DNA from: CAVRCA01 sp963719345
Lineage (GTDB): Bacteria > Pseudomonadota > Alphaproteobacteria > Acetobacterales > Acetobacteraceae
Direction: 5' to 3'
DNA: 59,751 nt
Assembly (NCBI GenBank): GCA_963719345.1
Contig: CAVRCA010000010.1
Coordinates: forward strand, 1 to 59,751
Shown in pieces: positions 9,651 to 18,678 of the stretch; the stretch's first letter is position 1; each line of letters opens with the position of its first letter. Made by a program: the position numbers and the translations under genes. Below the pieces are notes generated by a model that was not told the origin of the DNA, searched no databases, and worked only from the letters and a program-made list of their open reading frames with translations.

Positions 9651-10922
9651 TCAGAACCCTCGCCGGAACGCCGAGTCCGCCTCGCGTTCCAGCCGCTCGC
9701 GGTGTTCTGGATGGGCAATCGCGATTATCCTGCGGGCGCGCTCGCGGATCGGTTGGGCGCGCAGCTCGGCGGCACCGAATTCCGTGACGACCACGTCGAC
9801 GTCGGCCCGCGCGGTCGTCACGCTGCCCGAGAGGCGCGTCACGATGCGCCCAACTCCTCCCCGCGCCGTGGCCGGCAGTGCGACGATGGCATGCCCGTGG
9901 GGCGCACGCTGACCGGCGCGGATGTAATCGGCTTGGCCGCCGATGCCGCCGATGTATTCATCGGCGGTATGCTCGGCGCCGATCTGGCCGGTGAGGTCGA
10001 CCTCCATCGCCGAGTTGATGGTGACGAGATTGGGGAGCCGGATCAGGGCCGCGTCGCCGTGCGTGTAGCGCGCGTCGCGGACGCCGATGGCGGGGTTCAT
10101 GTGGGCGAGCCGGTAGAGGCGCTCGGTGCCGGCCAGGATCCCGGCAATCGAAACGCCCCGGTCGATCGGCTTGCGCGCGTTGGTGACGACGCCGGCCTCG
10201 ACGAGATCGACCAGCGCATCGGTGATCATGCCGCTGTGGACGCCGAGATCCCGCCGGTCGCCGAGCGACTGCAAAACCGCGTCGGGGATCGCGCCCACGC
10301 CCATCTGGACCGTTGCCCCGTCCGCGATGTAGCGCTGGGCGTGGCCGGCAATCGCCTGTTCGAGGGGTCCGATCGGCGTTGGCGGCACCACGATCACCGG
10401 ACGCGAGGTGGGCACCAGCACGTCGATCCGGTCGGGCGCCAGCACGGCGTCCCCGTAGGTGAAGGGCGTCCGCTCGTTCACCTCGGCGATCACCGTGCGC
10501 GCCCGGGCGACCGCCTGGGAGATCGAGCCGTTGGCGACGCCAAAACTGTGGGCCCCGTCCGGCCCCGGCGGACTGGCCTGCACGAAGGCGACGTCGCACC
10601 CCACCGCGCCGTCGGCGATGTAGTCCGGCACTTGGCCGAAATGGCCGGGGATGATGTCCATCACCTGCGCGCGCGTGAGCCGGCGCAAGGTGCCGATGCC
10701 GCCGATGCCGCGGAACCGGATGTGGTCGGCGTGTTCGGGCCGCAGCGTGTCGGAGAAGGCGACGGTGAGGAACACCGAGACCCCGCCGAGTTCGGCGCGT
10801 TGCGCCACCAGCGCCTCGGTCAAGGTCTGCGGCTCGGCCGTCCCCTCGCCCCAGAAGATCGCGTCGCCGGGCCGAACGAACTCCCGCAGGTCGAGGTGTT
10901 CGGGGCGGACAATGCGGGTCAT
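9651..10922 (-). CDS. Acetyl-CoA hydrolase/transferase family (4-hydroxybutyrate CoA-transferase-like)
   Basis: A 423-residue class I CoA-transferase. It contains GVGAIPDAVLQSLGDRRDLG followed by HSGMITDALVDLVEAGVV, both typical of the family, and the catalytic Glu is expected in SAMEVDLTGQIGAE. C-terminal VVTEFGAAELR and RARRIIAIAHPEHRERL are the family end motifs. ATG 10922 lies 10 bases downstream of the acyl-CoA dehydrogenase stop, so the two are co-transcribed. It probably exchanges CoA onto the acid that the dehydrogenase then oxidises. The acid is not identifiable. Confidence 0.88.
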   Translation of the reverse strand: MTRIVRPEHLDLREFVRPGDAIFWGEGTAEPQTLTEALVAQRAELGGVSVFLTVAFSDTLRPEHADHIRFRGIGGIGTLRRLTRAQVMDIIPGHFGQVPDYIADGAVGCDVAFVQASPPGPDGAHSFGVANGSISQAVARARTVIAEVNERTPFTYGDAVLAPDRIDVLVPTSRPVIVVPPTPIGPLEQAIAGHAQRYIADGATVQMGVGAIPDAVLQSLGDRRDLGVHSGMITDALVDLVEAGVVTNARKPIDRGVSIAGILAGTERLYRLAHMNPAIGVRDARYTHGDAALIRLPNLVTINSAMEVDLTGQIGAEHTADEYIGGIGGQADYIRAGQRAPHGHAIVALPATARGGVGRIVTRLSGSVTTARADVDVVVTEFGAAELRAQPIRERARRIIAIAHPEHRERLEREADSAFRRGF

Positions 10923-10932
10923 GGCGCGGGGG

Positions 10933-12099
10933 TCAGTAGGATTTGGGCAGTCCGAGCACCCGTTCGGCGATGTAGCTGAGGACAAGCTCGGGGCTGATCG
11001 GCGCAATGCGGGGGATCAGGCTTTCGCGGAAATAACGCTCGACGTGATATTCCTGCGCGTAGCCCATTCCGCCATGCGTCATCACCGCGCGCTCGCAGGC
11101 GCGATAGCCGGCCTCCGCGCCGAGGTATTTCGCGGCGTTCGCCTCGGCGCCGCACTCCTTGCCGCTGTCGTAGAGCTGCGCCGCCTTCAGCATCATCAGG
11201 TTGGCGGCCTCGAGTTCGGCCCAGCAGGCGGCGAGCGGATGCTGGATGCCCTGGTTCTGACCGATCGGGCGGCCGAACACGACGCGGTCCCGCGCATATT
11301 GGGCGGCGCGGGCGAGAGCCACGCGGCCGATGCCGATCGCCTCGGCGGCGATCAGGATGCGCTCGGGATTGATGCCGTGCAGGATGGCGTGAAAGCCCCT
11401 TCCCTCCTCGCCGATGCGGTCCTCCAAGGGATTTCCAGCCCGTCGATGAACAGCATGTTCGAAATCGACCGCGTGCCGACCCAGCTTCTCGATCAGCCGC
11501 ACCTCGACCTTCGAGCGGTCGAGGTCGGTGTAGAACAGCGTCAAGCCATCGGTCTTCTTGCGGACCTCCTCGAGCGGGGTGGTCCGGGTGAGCAGCAAGA
11601 CCTTGTCGGCGACCTGCGCCGTCGAGGTCCAGATTTTCTGTCCGTTGACGATGTAACGATCGCCGCGCCGTTCGGCGCGGGTGCGGAGCTGGGTGGTGTT
11701 CAGCCCGGCATTGGGCTCGGTGACGGCAAAGCAGGCTTTTTGCTCGCCGCGGATCAGCGGCGGCAGCATGCGGCGCTTCTGCGCGTCGCTGCCGAACACG
11801 ACCACCGGGTTGAGCCCAAAAATGTTCATGTGGATGGCGGAGGCGCCGCTGAGGCACGCGCCCGATTCGGCGATCGCCTGCATCATGATGGCGGCATCAG
11901 CGATGCCGAGACCGGCGCCGCCGACCTCCTCCGGCATGGCGATGCCGAGCCAGCCGGTCTCGGCCACGGCTCGGTAGAACTCGTGCGGAAAACTTGCCTC
12001 GCGCTCCTTGCGCAGCCAGTACTCGTCGCCGAACCGGGCGCAGAGGCGGAGAACCTCCTCGCGGATCTGCTCCTGCGCGGGCGAGAGCGTGAAATCCAT
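10933..12099 (-). CDS. Acyl-CoA dehydrogenase
   Basis: FAD enzyme that makes the 2,3-double bond in acyl-CoA, 388 residues. MDFTLSPAQEQIREEV is the normal start. FAVTEPNAGLNTTQLRT and KIWTSTAQVAD are the two flavin-binding signatures, and AVMTHGGMGYAQEYHVERYFRE is the C-terminal motif. A short stretch (about 11430-11470) reads as nonsense here but encodes NMLFIDGLEIPLED in the adjacent frame, so one extra T and one missing C cancel out. ATG 12099 has GGAGC 8 bases upstream. It is located between the solute-binding protein and the CoA-transferase genes. Confidence 0.92.
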   Translation of the reverse strand: MDFTLSPAQEQIREEVLRLCARFGDEYWLRKEREASFPHEFYRAVAETGWLGIAMPEEVGGAGLGIADAAIMMQAIAESGACLSGASAIHMNIFGLNPVVVFGSDAQKRRMLPPLIRGEQKACFAVTEPNAGLNTTQLRTRAERRGDRYIVNGQKIWTSTAQVADKVLLLTRTTPLEEVRKKTDGLTLFYTDLDRSKVEVRLIEKLGRHAVDFEHAVHRRAGNPLEDRIGEEGRGFHAILHGINPERILIAAEAIGIGRVALARAAQYARDRVVFGRPIGQNQGIQHPLAACWAELEAANLMMLKAAQLYDSGKECGAEANAAKYLGAEAGYRACERAVMTHGGMGYAQEYHVERYFRESLIPRIAPISPELVLSYIAERVLGLPKSY

Positions 12100-12177
12100 G
12101 TGGGCGCTCCGTTTCTGCAGGATGGGTCCGAGTGTGTTGAGGGGCGCGAGCAGCGTCAACCCGCCGCCTCGCCCGGC

Positions 12178-13392
12178 TCAGGATGCGAGCTTGCAGCCGC
12201 CTTCGGCCAAGGGGCGCCACGCCTGATCGGCGGGGATGGTGGCCAGTACCTTGTAGTAGTCCCAGTCGGCCTTGCTCTCATCGGGCCGCTTGACCTCGCA
12301 GAGATAGGCCGGGCTCACCGTCAGGCCGTCGGGGCGGATCGTCGCCTCACCCAGCGCGTCGTCCTCGACCTTGTTGGCCTTCATCCACCGCGCCACCGCC
12401 AGACCGGATTTCTTCGCCTCCGCCGGTCCGAGGGCGGCAACACCCTTCAGGTAATGCAGGACGGCGGAGTAGTTGGCGACCTGACACATGTTGGGCGGCG
12501 CGCCGATGCTGCCCTTGAGCCGATTGGTGAGCCCGCGGGTGCGGTCGTTCAGGTCCCAGTAGAAGTTGTTGGACAGGATCAGGCCCTGGGCCGCCGGCAG
12601 CCCGAGCGCGTGGACGTCGTTGATGAACAGGACGAGGGCGGCGAGCTTCTGGCCGCGCTTGGTGAGGCCGAACTCGGCCGCCTGCTTGAGGCAGTTCACC
12701 ACGTCGAGCCCGGCCTCGGCGAGGCCGACCACCTTGGCGCCCGAGGACTGGGCCTGGATGAGGGCGGCGGAAAAATCGTCGTTCGGGAACGGCACCGCGA
12801 CCCCGCCCACCACCTTGCCGCCGCTGCGCTCCACCACCGTCGTGGTGTCGGCCTGCAAGGCCTTGCCGAACGCATAATCGGCGCGGATGAAGAACCAGCT
12901 GTCGCCGCCCTGCTTGACCAGCGCCGAGCCGGTGGCGCTGCCGACCATGTAGGTGTCGTATCCGAAATGGATCGTGTTCGGCGAACAGGCTTTGCCGGTG
13001 AGGTCGGACGTGCCGACGTTGCACGCCAGCATGAGCTTGTCGTGGTCGCGCACCACGCTGTTCAAGGCCAGCGCCACCGCCGAACCCTGGATATCGGTGA
13101 TCACGTCGACGCCCTGGTCGAACCACTGCCGCGCGATCGCGACCCCGATATCGGGCTTGTTCTGGTGGTCGGCGACCAGCACCTCGACGGCGAGCCCGTG
13201 CGGAGCGGCGAACTCGGCGACCGCCTGGCGTACGCAGGCCACCGAGCCCGGACCGCCGACGTCGCGATAGACGCCGGACTCGTCGTTGAGCACTCCCACC
13301 CGGATCGTGTCTTTCGTCTGGGCGCGAGTGCGACTTGCTCGAGTGGCGGCGACGGCCGCGGCGGCCGCCAGAGTGGCACGTCGGGTCAGCAT
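12178..13392 (-). CDS. ABC transporter solute-binding protein, branched-chain amino acid type (Peripla_BP_6)
   Basis: A 404-residue periplasmic binding protein. The leader MLTRRATLAAAAAVAATRAS is Tat- or Sec-like and ends in RTRAQ. Family blocks are IRVGVLNDESGVYRDVGG, VEVLVADHQNKPDIG, WFFIRADYAFGKAL and NNFYWDLNDRTRGLTNRL. No permease or ATPase gene accompanies it, so it is an orphan binding protein. It heads the minus-strand set with acyl-CoA dehydrogenase and CoA-transferase, which suggests that it captures a carboxylic acid. AAGGGAA precedes ATG 13392. A close relative is encoded at 39907-41127. Confidence 0.9.
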   Translation of the reverse strand: MLTRRATLAAAAAVAATRASRTRAQTKDTIRVGVLNDESGVYRDVGGPGSVACVRQAVAEFAAPHGLAVEVLVADHQNKPDIGVAIARQWFDQGVDVITDIQGSAVALALNSVVRDHDKLMLACNVGTSDLTGKACSPNTIHFGYDTYMVGSATGSALVKQGGDSWFFIRADYAFGKALQADTTTVVERSGGKVVGGVAVPFPNDDFSAALIQAQSSGAKVVGLAEAGLDVVNCLKQAAEFGLTKRGQKLAALVLFINDVHALGLPAAQGLILSNNFYWDLNDRTRGLTNRLKGSIGAPPNMCQVANYSAVLHYLKGVAALGPAEAKKSGLAVARWMKANKVEDDALGEATIRPDGLTVSPAYLCEVKRPDESKADWDYYKVLATIPADQAWRPLAEGGCKLAS

Positions 13393-13411
13393 GGCGGAGT
13401 TCCCTTTTCGG

Positions 13412-13423
13412 CAAGCTAGCTTG
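13412..13423. promoter_or_regulatory. 12-bp perfect palindrome in a divergent intergenic region
   Basis: CAAGCTAGCTTG is a perfect palindrome 20 bases upstream of the solute-binding protein start and 80 bases upstream of the quinone oxidoreductase start. Its position between divergent genes fits an operator for a dimeric repressor. This is inference from symmetry only. Confidence 0.35.
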
Positions 13424-13502
13424 TCGCGGCCGGACCAGCCAGGGGGCAACCTTGACCGCTTTCGCCACGCCGTCCAGCGTTCGCCAGGAAGGAACCTGGA
13501 CC

Positions 13503-14480
13503 ATGAAGGCTGTACTCTGCCGGGCGTTCGGCACGCCGGACACGCTCACGATCGAGGACGTCCCCGTCCCACCGGTCGGACCCGGCCAGGCGCGAATCCG
13601 CATTCGCGCGTGCGGCCTCAATTTCGCCGACACGCTGATGGTCGCCGGCCAATATCAGGTCAAGCCGCCGTTCCCGTTCGTTCCCGGCATCGAAGCCGCG
13701 GGGGAGGTCGTCGAGGTGGGCGAAGGCGTCAGCCGCCTGCGACCGGGCCAGCGGGTGATGACCTACTTGCGGGGCGCGGGCGGCTTTGCCGAACAACTGG
13801 TCATCCGCGACGAGCTGGTGGCGCCGATCCCGGATGGGATGGATTTCGTCACCGCGGCCTCCTTTCCGGTGACCTACGGCACCTCGCATCTCGCGCTGGC
13901 TGAGCGCGGCCGCTTGCGGGCTGACGAGACGTTGCTCGTGCTCGGTGCCGCGGGAGGAGTGGGCCTCACGGCGGTGGAGATCGGCAAGCATTTGGGCGCA
14001 CGGGTGATCGCGGCGGCAGGGGGCGCGGAGAAATGCGCCGTCGCGCGCGAGCACGGCGCCGACGAGACGATCGACTACGTCCGCGAAAGCATCCGGGACC
14101 GGGTGCGCGCGCTGACCGCCGGGGCGGGCGCCGACGTCGTGTTCGATCCGGTGGGCGGCGAGGCCTTCGATCAGGCGTTGCGGGCGGTGAACTGGGATGG
14201 ACGCCTGCTGATCATCGGCTTCGCGTCCGGCCGCATCCAGTCGGTGCCGGCCAATCTTGTCCTGGTCAAGAACGTCTCGGTGGTCGGAGTGGCGTGGGGC
14301 GCGCAATCCGACCGCGACCCCGCCGCGTCGGCCGCCAAGCTCGTCGAGCTGCTGCGCTGGTGGGAGAGAGGCGCGCTACGCCCGCGCGTGGCCGCGACCT
14401 TCCCGCTCGACGATATCGAACAGGCGATGCACGCGCTGCTCTCGCGCCAACATGCCGGCAAGATCGTGCTGACCGTCTGA
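13503..14480 (+). CDS. NADPH:quinone oxidoreductase family protein (zinc-independent MDR)
   Basis: A 325-residue medium-chain dehydrogenase/reductase. The N-terminal GroES-like domain carries RACGLNFADTLMVAGQY, where zinc-type members would have catalytic Cys. The Rossmann fold has LVLGAAGGVGLTAVEIGK, and the DVVFDPVGGEAFDQALRA block follows. It is predicted to reduce quinones or enoyl-type substrates with NADPH in the cytosol. AGGAAGGA lies before ATG 13503. It diverges from the acid-utilisation set on the other strand and could act in the same pathway, but that is only context. Confidence 0.9.
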   Translation: MKAVLCRAFGTPDTLTIEDVPVPPVGPGQARIRIRACGLNFADTLMVAGQYQVKPPFPFVPGIEAAGEVVEVGEGVSRLRPGQRVMTYLRGAGGFAEQLVIRDELVAPIPDGMDFVTAASFPVTYGTSHLALAERGRLRADETLLVLGAAGGVGLTAVEIGKHLGARVIAAAGGAEKCAVAREHGADETIDYVRESIRDRVRALTAGAGADVVFDPVGGEAFDQALRAVNWDGRLLIIGFASGRIQSVPANLVLVKNVSVVGVAWGAQSDRDPAASAAKLVELLRWWERGALRPRVAATFPLDDIEQAMHALLSRQHAGKIVLTV

Positions 14481-14506
14481 TGCACTTGGCCATGTCGGAA
14501 CCCGAG

Positions 14507-14989
14507 TTACGGGTTGCGCCGCCAGACCTCCTCCTGCAGCACGGTCGCGAACAGCACCCATCCGAGCAACGGCAGAGCGGCCCAGGCAGCCCGTCGATCG
14601 ACGGCGGCCGCCGTCGCTGCCGTGGCGGCAGAGGTCGCGACCATGCCGGCCGTGACCTCGAGCGCCTCGTCCAGCCGCTTGCGTCCGAACAGGATCCACG
14701 AGAAGCCCGCGATACCCAGCAGGTTCAGACCCCAGGCCCCGAGCGCGAGGCCGCGCGCCGACGACGGCCTCGCGGTCAGCAACCGGTATCCCGAATACCC
14801 CAGCAGCGCGTCGAGACCGGTCCAGGCGATGCCGAACACCGGCCCCGGCGGCGTGAAGGACGGCTTGCGGAGGGCCGCATACCAGGCGGCGGTGCGCGGG
14901 TGATCCGGGGTCGGACTATGTCGTCGCCCTATGAGTTGCGCCGCCACCACGGCCGAGGCCGCCAGTCCGGCGGCCGGTGTTTTACGCAT
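14507..14989 (-). CDS. TspO/MBR family membrane protein
   Basis: A 160-residue five-helix membrane protein of the tryptophan-rich sensory/translocator family, which binds porphyrins and related ligands. The signature WYAALRKPSFTPPGPVFGIAWT is at residues 36-57. Helices follow in LGYSGYRLL, LGAWGLNLLGIAGF and the C-terminal WAALPLLGWVLFATVLQEEVW region. I choose ATG 14989 because AAGGGG sits 6 bases upstream; two in-frame ATGs further up overlap that site. It converges with the quinone oxidoreductase gene, leaving 26 bases. Confidence 0.85.
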   Translation of the reverse strand: MRKTPAAGLAASAVVAAQLIGRRHSPTPDHPRTAAWYAALRKPSFTPPGPVFGIAWTGLDALLGYSGYRLLTARPSSARGLALGAWGLNLLGIAGFSWILFGRKRLDEALEVTAGMVATSAATAATAAAVDRRAAWAALPLLGWVLFATVLQEEVWRRNP

Positions 14990-15152
14990 CGCCATCCCCT
15001 TCATTGCGTCATGGCCCTGACGCGACATGCCGGCCGCAGTTTCGCCGCAATGACGCTGTCATCCGTCCTTTCCGTCGGGCCGCTGGCGGGGGTGATGTCG
15101 ACCACCCGTCCGGCTAGGATCGGCGGCAGGAAAAAGGTCCAGGGAGGGAGCC

Positions 15153-15932
15153 ATGCGACTCGAAGGCAAGGTCGGCATCGTCACAGCCGGAGCGTCGGGC
15201 ATGGGACGTGCCGGAGCGGTGCGGTTTGGTCGCGAGGGTGCGGCCGTCGCGGTCGTGGATCTCGACCGCGAGCGCGCCGAGGCGGTCGCGGCGGAAATCC
15301 GTGAGGCGGGCGGCCGGGCAGTGGCGCTCGCGGGCGACCTTACCCAGGACCAGTTCGCCCGCGAGATCGTCGGCCGCACGGTGGCCGAGTTCGGTCATCT
15401 CGACTTCGTCTGGAGCCATGCCGGCCATCCCGGCCCCGCCTCGCTCGAGGGGATCGATATGGCGGACTACGCGCTGGCGATGGACCTCAACTGCCGTAGC
15501 GTGCTGGTCACGACCGAGGCGGCCATTCCGCAGCTGCGCGCCCGGCGCGGCGGAGCGCTGCTCTACACCGCGTCGATCTCCGGCCTGATCGGCTCCCCCA
15601 ACAGCCCGGTCTATTCGATGGCGAAGTTCGGCGTGATCGGGTTCATGCGCTCGCTCGCCAAGCGGTTGGCACCGGATCGCATCCGGGTGAACGCGATCTG
15701 CCCCGGCCCGATCGACACACCGATGTTGCGGACCTTCGTCCTGCGCCCCGACCAGCAGGCTCCGGCCGGCAAGGATGCCGAGAGCCTGGTCGTCGAGCGA
15801 GCCGGCCGGGTGCCGTTCGGTCGGCCCGGCCGGCCGGAGGAGATCGCCAACGCGGCGCTGTTCCTGATTTCTGACGAGGCCTCCTACATCTCCGGGGTCG
15901 CGATGCCGGTCGATGGGGCGGCCACGGCCTGA
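15153..15932 (+). CDS. Short-chain dehydrogenase/reductase
   Basis: A 259-residue classical SDR. The nucleotide-binding TAGASGMG is at residues 11-18 and VVDLDRERA follows beta2, suggesting NAD(H) preference. The usual NNAG is replaced by SHAG. The catalytic Tyr154 and Lys158 sit in YSMAK, with Ser in TASISGL about 13 residues earlier. C-terminal PGPIDTPM and SGVAMPVDGG-like ends are standard. GGGAGGGAGCC precedes ATG 15153. It is a cytosolic alcohol/ketone oxidoreductase of unknown substrate and a single-gene unit. Confidence 0.92.
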   Translation: MRLEGKVGIVTAGASGMGRAGAVRFGREGAAVAVVDLDRERAEAVAAEIREAGGRAVALAGDLTQDQFAREIVGRTVAEFGHLDFVWSHAGHPGPASLEGIDMADYALAMDLNCRSVLVTTEAAIPQLRARRGGALLYTASISGLIGSPNSPVYSMAKFGVIGFMRSLAKRLAPDRIRVNAICPGPIDTPMLRTFVLRPDQQAPAGKDAESLVVERAGRVPFGRPGRPEEIANAALFLISDEASYISGVAMPVDGAATA

Positions 15933-15958
15933 CCGGAGCTCGGAACCGTCGGTCGGGA

Positions 15959-15974
15959 CCGGCCGTTAGGCCGG
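15959..15974. terminator. GC-rich hairpin between SDR and AsmA genes
   Basis: CCGGCC-GTTA-GGCCGG forms a perfect 6-bp stem with a 4-base loop, 27 bases after the SDR stop. No T-run follows, so it would be a weak intrinsic terminator at best. The core GGCCGTTAGGCC recurs at 39855-39866. Confidence 0.35.
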
Positions 15975-16019
15975 GAAGCGTCAGTGACCGGCGCGATACT
16001 CGCGTGATTGGTTGAACGG

Positions 16020-18048
16020 ATGGCGCAGCGCAGATTTCCCCGCTGGTTGATCGCCCTCGGCGCAGTCGCAGCGGTCATTGTCCTGGTGATCGCGTTCTGG
16101 AACTGGGATTGGTTCGTCCCGCTGGTGAACGCCCGGGCATCAGCAGCACTTGGACGCCCGGTCACGGTCGAGCACCTGCATGTTCACCTCGGCCGGGTCA
16201 GCCGCATCGTCGTCGATGACGTGCAGGTGGCGAACCCGCCCAGCTTTCCGCCGCGACTCGCGCTTCGCCCGCATCGACCAACTCAGCGTCGCCATCGACG
16301 TGCTCGGCTTCCTGCACGACCGTTCCAACATACGCTTTCCGCGCATCGAGGTTCACCATCCCGTGGTCGAGGTGGCGACCGGGCCTTCCGGGGAACCGAA
16401 CTGGAATCTCGGGACGGGTTCGTCGGCGTCCTCGGGCTCGTCGAGCGGACCCTCGTTCCAGATCGGCGACCTGCGCATCGACGACGGACACGCGCACGTC
16501 GTCATCCCGAAATTGAAGAGCGATTTCGCGCTGGACGTCGCGACCCGGGAGCCGGCGGAACAGGGCAAGGAAGCGCAGATCGTCGTGGACGCCAAGGGCA
16601 CCTACGCCGCCCAGCCGATCACCGGCCGGTTCATCGGCGGCGCGTTGCTCTCGCTGCGCGACCCCGCAAAGCCGTACCCGATCGACCTGCGGCTGGCGAA
16701 CGGCCCGACCCACGTCACGATGACCGGCACCGTGCAGGACCCGCTCGCCTTCAAGGGCGCCGACATCAAGCTCGACCTGGCCGGGCCGGACATGGCGCAG
16801 CTCTACCATCTCACCGGCGTTCCGATCCCGGAGACCCCGCCCTATCAGGTGACCGGCAATCTCGACTACGCGGACCGGAAAATCCGGTTCACCAACTTTG
16901 CAGGTCGCCTTGGGCATAGCGACATCGAGGGCTCGATCGCGGTCGACCCCGGGGCCGAACGACCGAAGGTGACAGCCGACCTTGCCTCCCGCCTGGTGGA
17001 CCTCACCGATCTCGGCGGGTTCATCGGCGCGACGCCCGGCAAGGCGGGCGAGGGCCAGACGCCGCAACAACAGCGCGAGAAGGTCGAGGCGGCCAAAAGC
17101 CCGAACCTGCTGCCCGACCAGCCGCTCAACCTGCCGAAGCTGCAGGCCGCCGATGTCGAGCTGAAATATCGCGGCAAGCGTATCCAGGGACGCTCGATGC
17201 CGCTCGACAACCTCGCGGTGGATGCCACGATCCAGAATGGCGGAATCCGAGTTCACCCGATCAGCTTCGGCGTGGGCGCGGGGGAGATTTCCACCGTGGC
17301 GGACATCACCCCCGCCGGCAAGGCGCTGAACCTCAAGGCGGATGTGAGTTTCAGGCAAGTCGATGTCGGCCGCCTGCTGTCCGCAACGCACGTGTTCGGT
17401 GGCGCCGGGACGATCGGCGGCCGCGCGGTGGTCAGCGGGACCGGGAACTCGATCGCGCAGATTCTTGGAAGCGGCAATGGAGACGTGAAGCTGTTCATGA
17501 CCGGCGGCGATCTCAGCGCCTTGCTGGTCGACCTCGCGGGCCTCGATTTCGGCAACGCCCTGCTCTCCGCATTGGGGATCCCGAAGCGGGCTCCCGTCCG
17601 CTGCCTGGTCGCTCATCTGCCGCTCGAGCAGGGTGTCCTCAACACGCAGATACTGGTGGTGGACACCACCGAGGCGAACGTCGTGACCACGGGCAGCATC
17701 AATCTGCGCAACGAGACCATCGACTATCAGATCAAGACCGACCCCAAGCATTTCAGCATCGGCGCGCTGCCGGTGCCCATCGACGTGCGCGGGCCGCTGA
17801 AGGCTCCCAGCATCCTGCCCGACCCCAAGCAGCTTGCGGTGCGCGGCGGCGCGGCGGCGGCGCTGGGCGTGTTGCTCACACCGCTTGCGGCGCTGCTGCC
17901 GACCATCCAGCTCGGCTTGGGCAAGGACACCGATTGCAGCGCCACGATCGCGTTGGTCGCCAGCCAGGGGACCAACCGCATGACGCCAGCCGAGGTCGGC
18001 CGGCAAGCCGGCCACGGACCCGCATCCGGCGCCCGCCCTCGCCGGTAG
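16020..18048 (+). CDS. AsmA-family protein, frameshifted once
   Basis: An envelope protein of about 675 residues, of the AsmA/TamB-related bridge family thought to act in outer-membrane lipid homeostasis. Residues 9-30 form the N-terminal membrane anchor (LIALGAVAAVIVLVIAFW). VNARASAALGRPVTVEHL is the AsmA N-terminal motif. The long beta-rich body follows, with GGAGTIGGRAVVSGTGNS and NGDVKLFMTGGDLSALLVDL near the C-terminus. The frame shifts near 16250, between NPPSFPP and ARIDQLSV, by one base. ATG 16020 is preferred over a TTG 12 bases upstream. It is a monocistronic unit. Confidence 0.85.
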
Positions 18049-18105
18049 AGCTCGCATGGTGCATAACCGGGACGATCAATCCCCGAGGATGAGTGCGAGG
18101 CTCCA

Positions 18106-18678
18106 CTGAGCGACGCGACGACCGACGGATCGACCGGCACGCTCGCCGAGCTGATGCAACGATGCGGGACAGGCGATCGCGCTGCATTCCGACGCATCTA
18201 CGAATTGCAGGCAGCCCGGCTGCACGGCATCGCCCTGCGCATCACGCGCCGCGCCGCGCCGGCGGCCGATGCGGTACACGACACGTTCGTCAGCGTCTGG
18301 CAGTACGCCGACCGTTTCGACCCGGCGCGCGGCTCAGCGGAAGCGTGGCTCACCAGCATCGTCCGCTATCGTGCGCTCGATCTCGCCCGCCGTGGCGCCC
18401 GCGAGATCACTGGATTGGAGATGCCGGAACAGTCGGACGGCGACCCGGACCCGCTTGCGCGTCTGATGGAGAGCGCCGAAGGAGCGGCGCTGCACCGCTG
18501 CCTGGAGGACCTCGATCCCGAGCGGCGGACGCTGATCACTCACGCCTTCATGGACGGGTTGACGCACAGCGACCTTGCCGGGCGGTTCGCGATGCCGCTC
18601 GGCACGGTGAAGTCGCTGATCCGGCGCGGACTGGCGGCGTTGCGCAAGTGCCTGGAGCCCGGGGGCGGGTATCCATGA
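18106..18678 (+). CDS. ECF-type RNA polymerase sigma factor
   Basis: Sigma-70 family extracytoplasmic-function factor of about 190 residues. Region 2 covers AFRRIYELQAARLHGIALRI and DAVHDTFVSVWQYADRFD with the -10 contact segment SIVRYRALDLARR. Region 4 is the helix-turn-helix around LTHSDLAGRFAMPLGTVKS. The first in-frame ATG (18154) would remove the start of region 2, whereas an in-frame CTG at 18106, 5 bases after GAGG, gives the expected LSDATTDGSTGTLAELMQRC start. Either CTG initiates or the base is misread from ATG. Its stop overlaps the anti-sigma ATG. Confidence 0.85.
   Translation: MSDATTDGSTGTLAELMQRCGTGDRAAFRRIYELQAARLHGIALRITRRAAPAADAVHDTFVSVWQYADRFDPARGSAEAWLTSIVRYRALDLARRGAREITGLEMPEQSDGDPDPLARLMESAEGAALHRCLEDLDPERRTLITHAFMDGLTHSDLAGRFAMPLGTVKSLIRRGLAALRKCLEPGGGYP

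Noticed and set aside
9651..13419. Very long plus-strand open frames across 9.6-13.4 kb (up to 922 codons)
   Set aside because: They are antisense shadows of the CoA-transferase, acyl-CoA dehydrogenase and solute-binding protein genes, with His/Arg/Gly-rich composition and no motifs.
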